In this document: positions 63,460-64,000 of the stretch, in pieces
Position numbering within the stretch: the first letter of the stretch is position 1
How the letters are laid out: each line of letters opens with the position of its first letter
Assembly: GCF_004551525.1 (NCBI RefSeq)
Contig: NZ_SATR01000007.1
Coordinates: 62,001-126,000, forward strand
DNA from: Vibrio ouci
GTDB taxonomy: Bacteria > Pseudomonadota > Gammaproteobacteria > Enterobacterales > Vibrionaceae
Length of the DNA stretch: 64,000 nt
Direction of reading: 5' to 3'
The notes under the pieces: model-generated
What the model saw: the letters and a program-made list of their open reading frames with translations, nothing else
Told to the model about the DNA's origin: nothing
The model's database searches: none
Program-made: the position numbers and the translations under genes

Positions 63460-63972
63460 ATGAACAGCACATTCATTGTAAATTTTGTCGGTAAAGCAAC
63501 CCCAGCAACCATCAAGCAACTTGCTGCCATTACACATGAAAACGATGGCAAATGGCTTATTAGTAAAGTCAACTTCATCGAAGATCAGGTTGCAGCAGTT
63601 ATCAAAGTCGAATTACCTGCTGATAACGTTCAATTAGTAAAAGATGCATTTTCTTCCCACCCAGATTTGCTGGTGCAGATTACAGACTCTGATCTGCATA
63701 GCCACAGTGCAGATACCATTTACCAGTTACGACTCGACTCCAATGACCGAGCAGGTATCGTAAATGAAATTACTCACGTACTAGATGGACAAGGCATTAG
63801 CATCTTAGATATGGATTGCCAACGTGTGTTCATTGCGGGTGGTGGTGGCGTTAGCTCTAGCTTGTTTACGGCCAACATAGCAATGCGCCTTCCGACGGAA
63901 GTGTTAATCGACGATGTCGCCAAAGAGTTAGAAGCTCTGAGTGAAGATACACGCGTGATGGTTGAAGCTTAG
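63460..63972 (+). CDS. GcvR-like double ACT-domain regulator
   Basis: 170 residues from the ATG at 63460, chosen for a consensus AGGAGG six bases upstream. Two ACT domains (about 4-75 and 88-165): STFIVNFVGKATPATIKQL and IYQLRLDSNDRAGIVNEITHVL. This is the layout of the glycine cleavage repressor GcvR and its paralogues, which bind small amino acids and act on a partner regulator rather than on DNA. True GcvR versus paralogue cannot be decided here. Confidence 0.85.
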   Translation: MNSTFIVNFVGKATPATIKQLAAITHENDGKWLISKVNFIEDQVAAVIKVELPADNVQLVKDAFSSHPDLLVQITDSDLHSHSADTIYQLRLDSNDRAGIVNEITHVLDGQGISILDMDCQRVFIAGGGGVSSSLFTANIAMRLPTEVLIDDVAKELEALSEDTRVMVEA

Positions 63973-64000
63973 CCAATATACAGCCATCAGTACCTCTATT

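Overview
The window reads as a piece of a Vibrio (Vibrionaceae) main chromosome. The evidence is the linked block gyrA, ubiG, nrdA, nrdB, yfaE; a complete TtpC-ExbB-ExbD-TonB2-TPR energy-transduction cluster of the Vibrio type; a DUF2986 small basic protein; and housekeeping genes (purC, sulA, nirBDC-cobA, yjjI/yjjW, cinA-like) whose motifs are of the enterobacterial/Vibrio kind. No prophage, CRISPR array, integron or intact insertion sequence was seen.

Layout. 1-1.5 kb: end of a surface-polysaccharide locus (glycosyltransferase, sugar transferase). 1.6-1.9 kb: two identical tandem tRNA-Val(GAC) genes. 2-5.8 kb: small envelope, basic, hydrolase, HTH and NYN-nuclease genes. 5.9-10.8 kb: assimilatory/detoxifying nitrite reduction, nirB-nirD-nirC-cobA on the minus strand behind an FNR-like site. 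11-13.6 kb: VOC protein, diguanylate cyclase, DUF2726/zinc-ribbon protein. 13.7-17.7 kb: CitA/DcuS-type sensor and CitB/DcuR-type regulator followed by two periplasmic solute-binding proteins. The first of these has its ribosome site inside a perfect hairpin. 18-25.5 kb: iron uptake, with two divergent-looking but same-strand Fur-box units (TonB2 system and a siderophore receptor). 25.6-30 kb: TadE/TadE/TadG-like pseudopilin genes next to an OmpR/EnvZ-type two-component system. 30-36.3 kb: MBL hydrolase, EamA exporter, GDPD, LexA-controlled sulA, PurR-controlled purC, EF-hand protein, LysR regulator.

36.6-45.2 kb is the most unusual part: a tight, translationally coupled minus-strand operon of seven genes (AurF-like di-iron N-oxygenase, acyl/peptidyl carrier protein, formyltransferase, a Rossmann plus alpha/beta-hydrolase fusion, stand-alone adenylation enzyme, BtrH/C39-like protein, MATE exporter), with a PPOX flavoprotein just downstream. 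It has its own promoter with a perfect palindrome abutting the -35 box, and gene-poor DNA lies on both sides. I infer a small carrier-protein-based natural product pathway in which an amino acid is activated, loaded, N-oxygenated, formylated, transferred or released, and exported. The product cannot be named from sequence.

45.7-64 kb: glycyl-radical enzyme YjjI and activase YjjW, a dCache chemoreceptor, a GGDEF(degenerate)-EAL phosphodiesterase, gyrA, ubiG, the class Ia ribonucleotide reductase operon with DnaA and NrdR-type sites, a CinA-like protein with a degenerate deamidase domain, a DUF3943 protein and a GcvR-like double-ACT protein. Start codons were moved inward from the longest reading frame wherever a clear Shine-Dalgarno sequence supported it.
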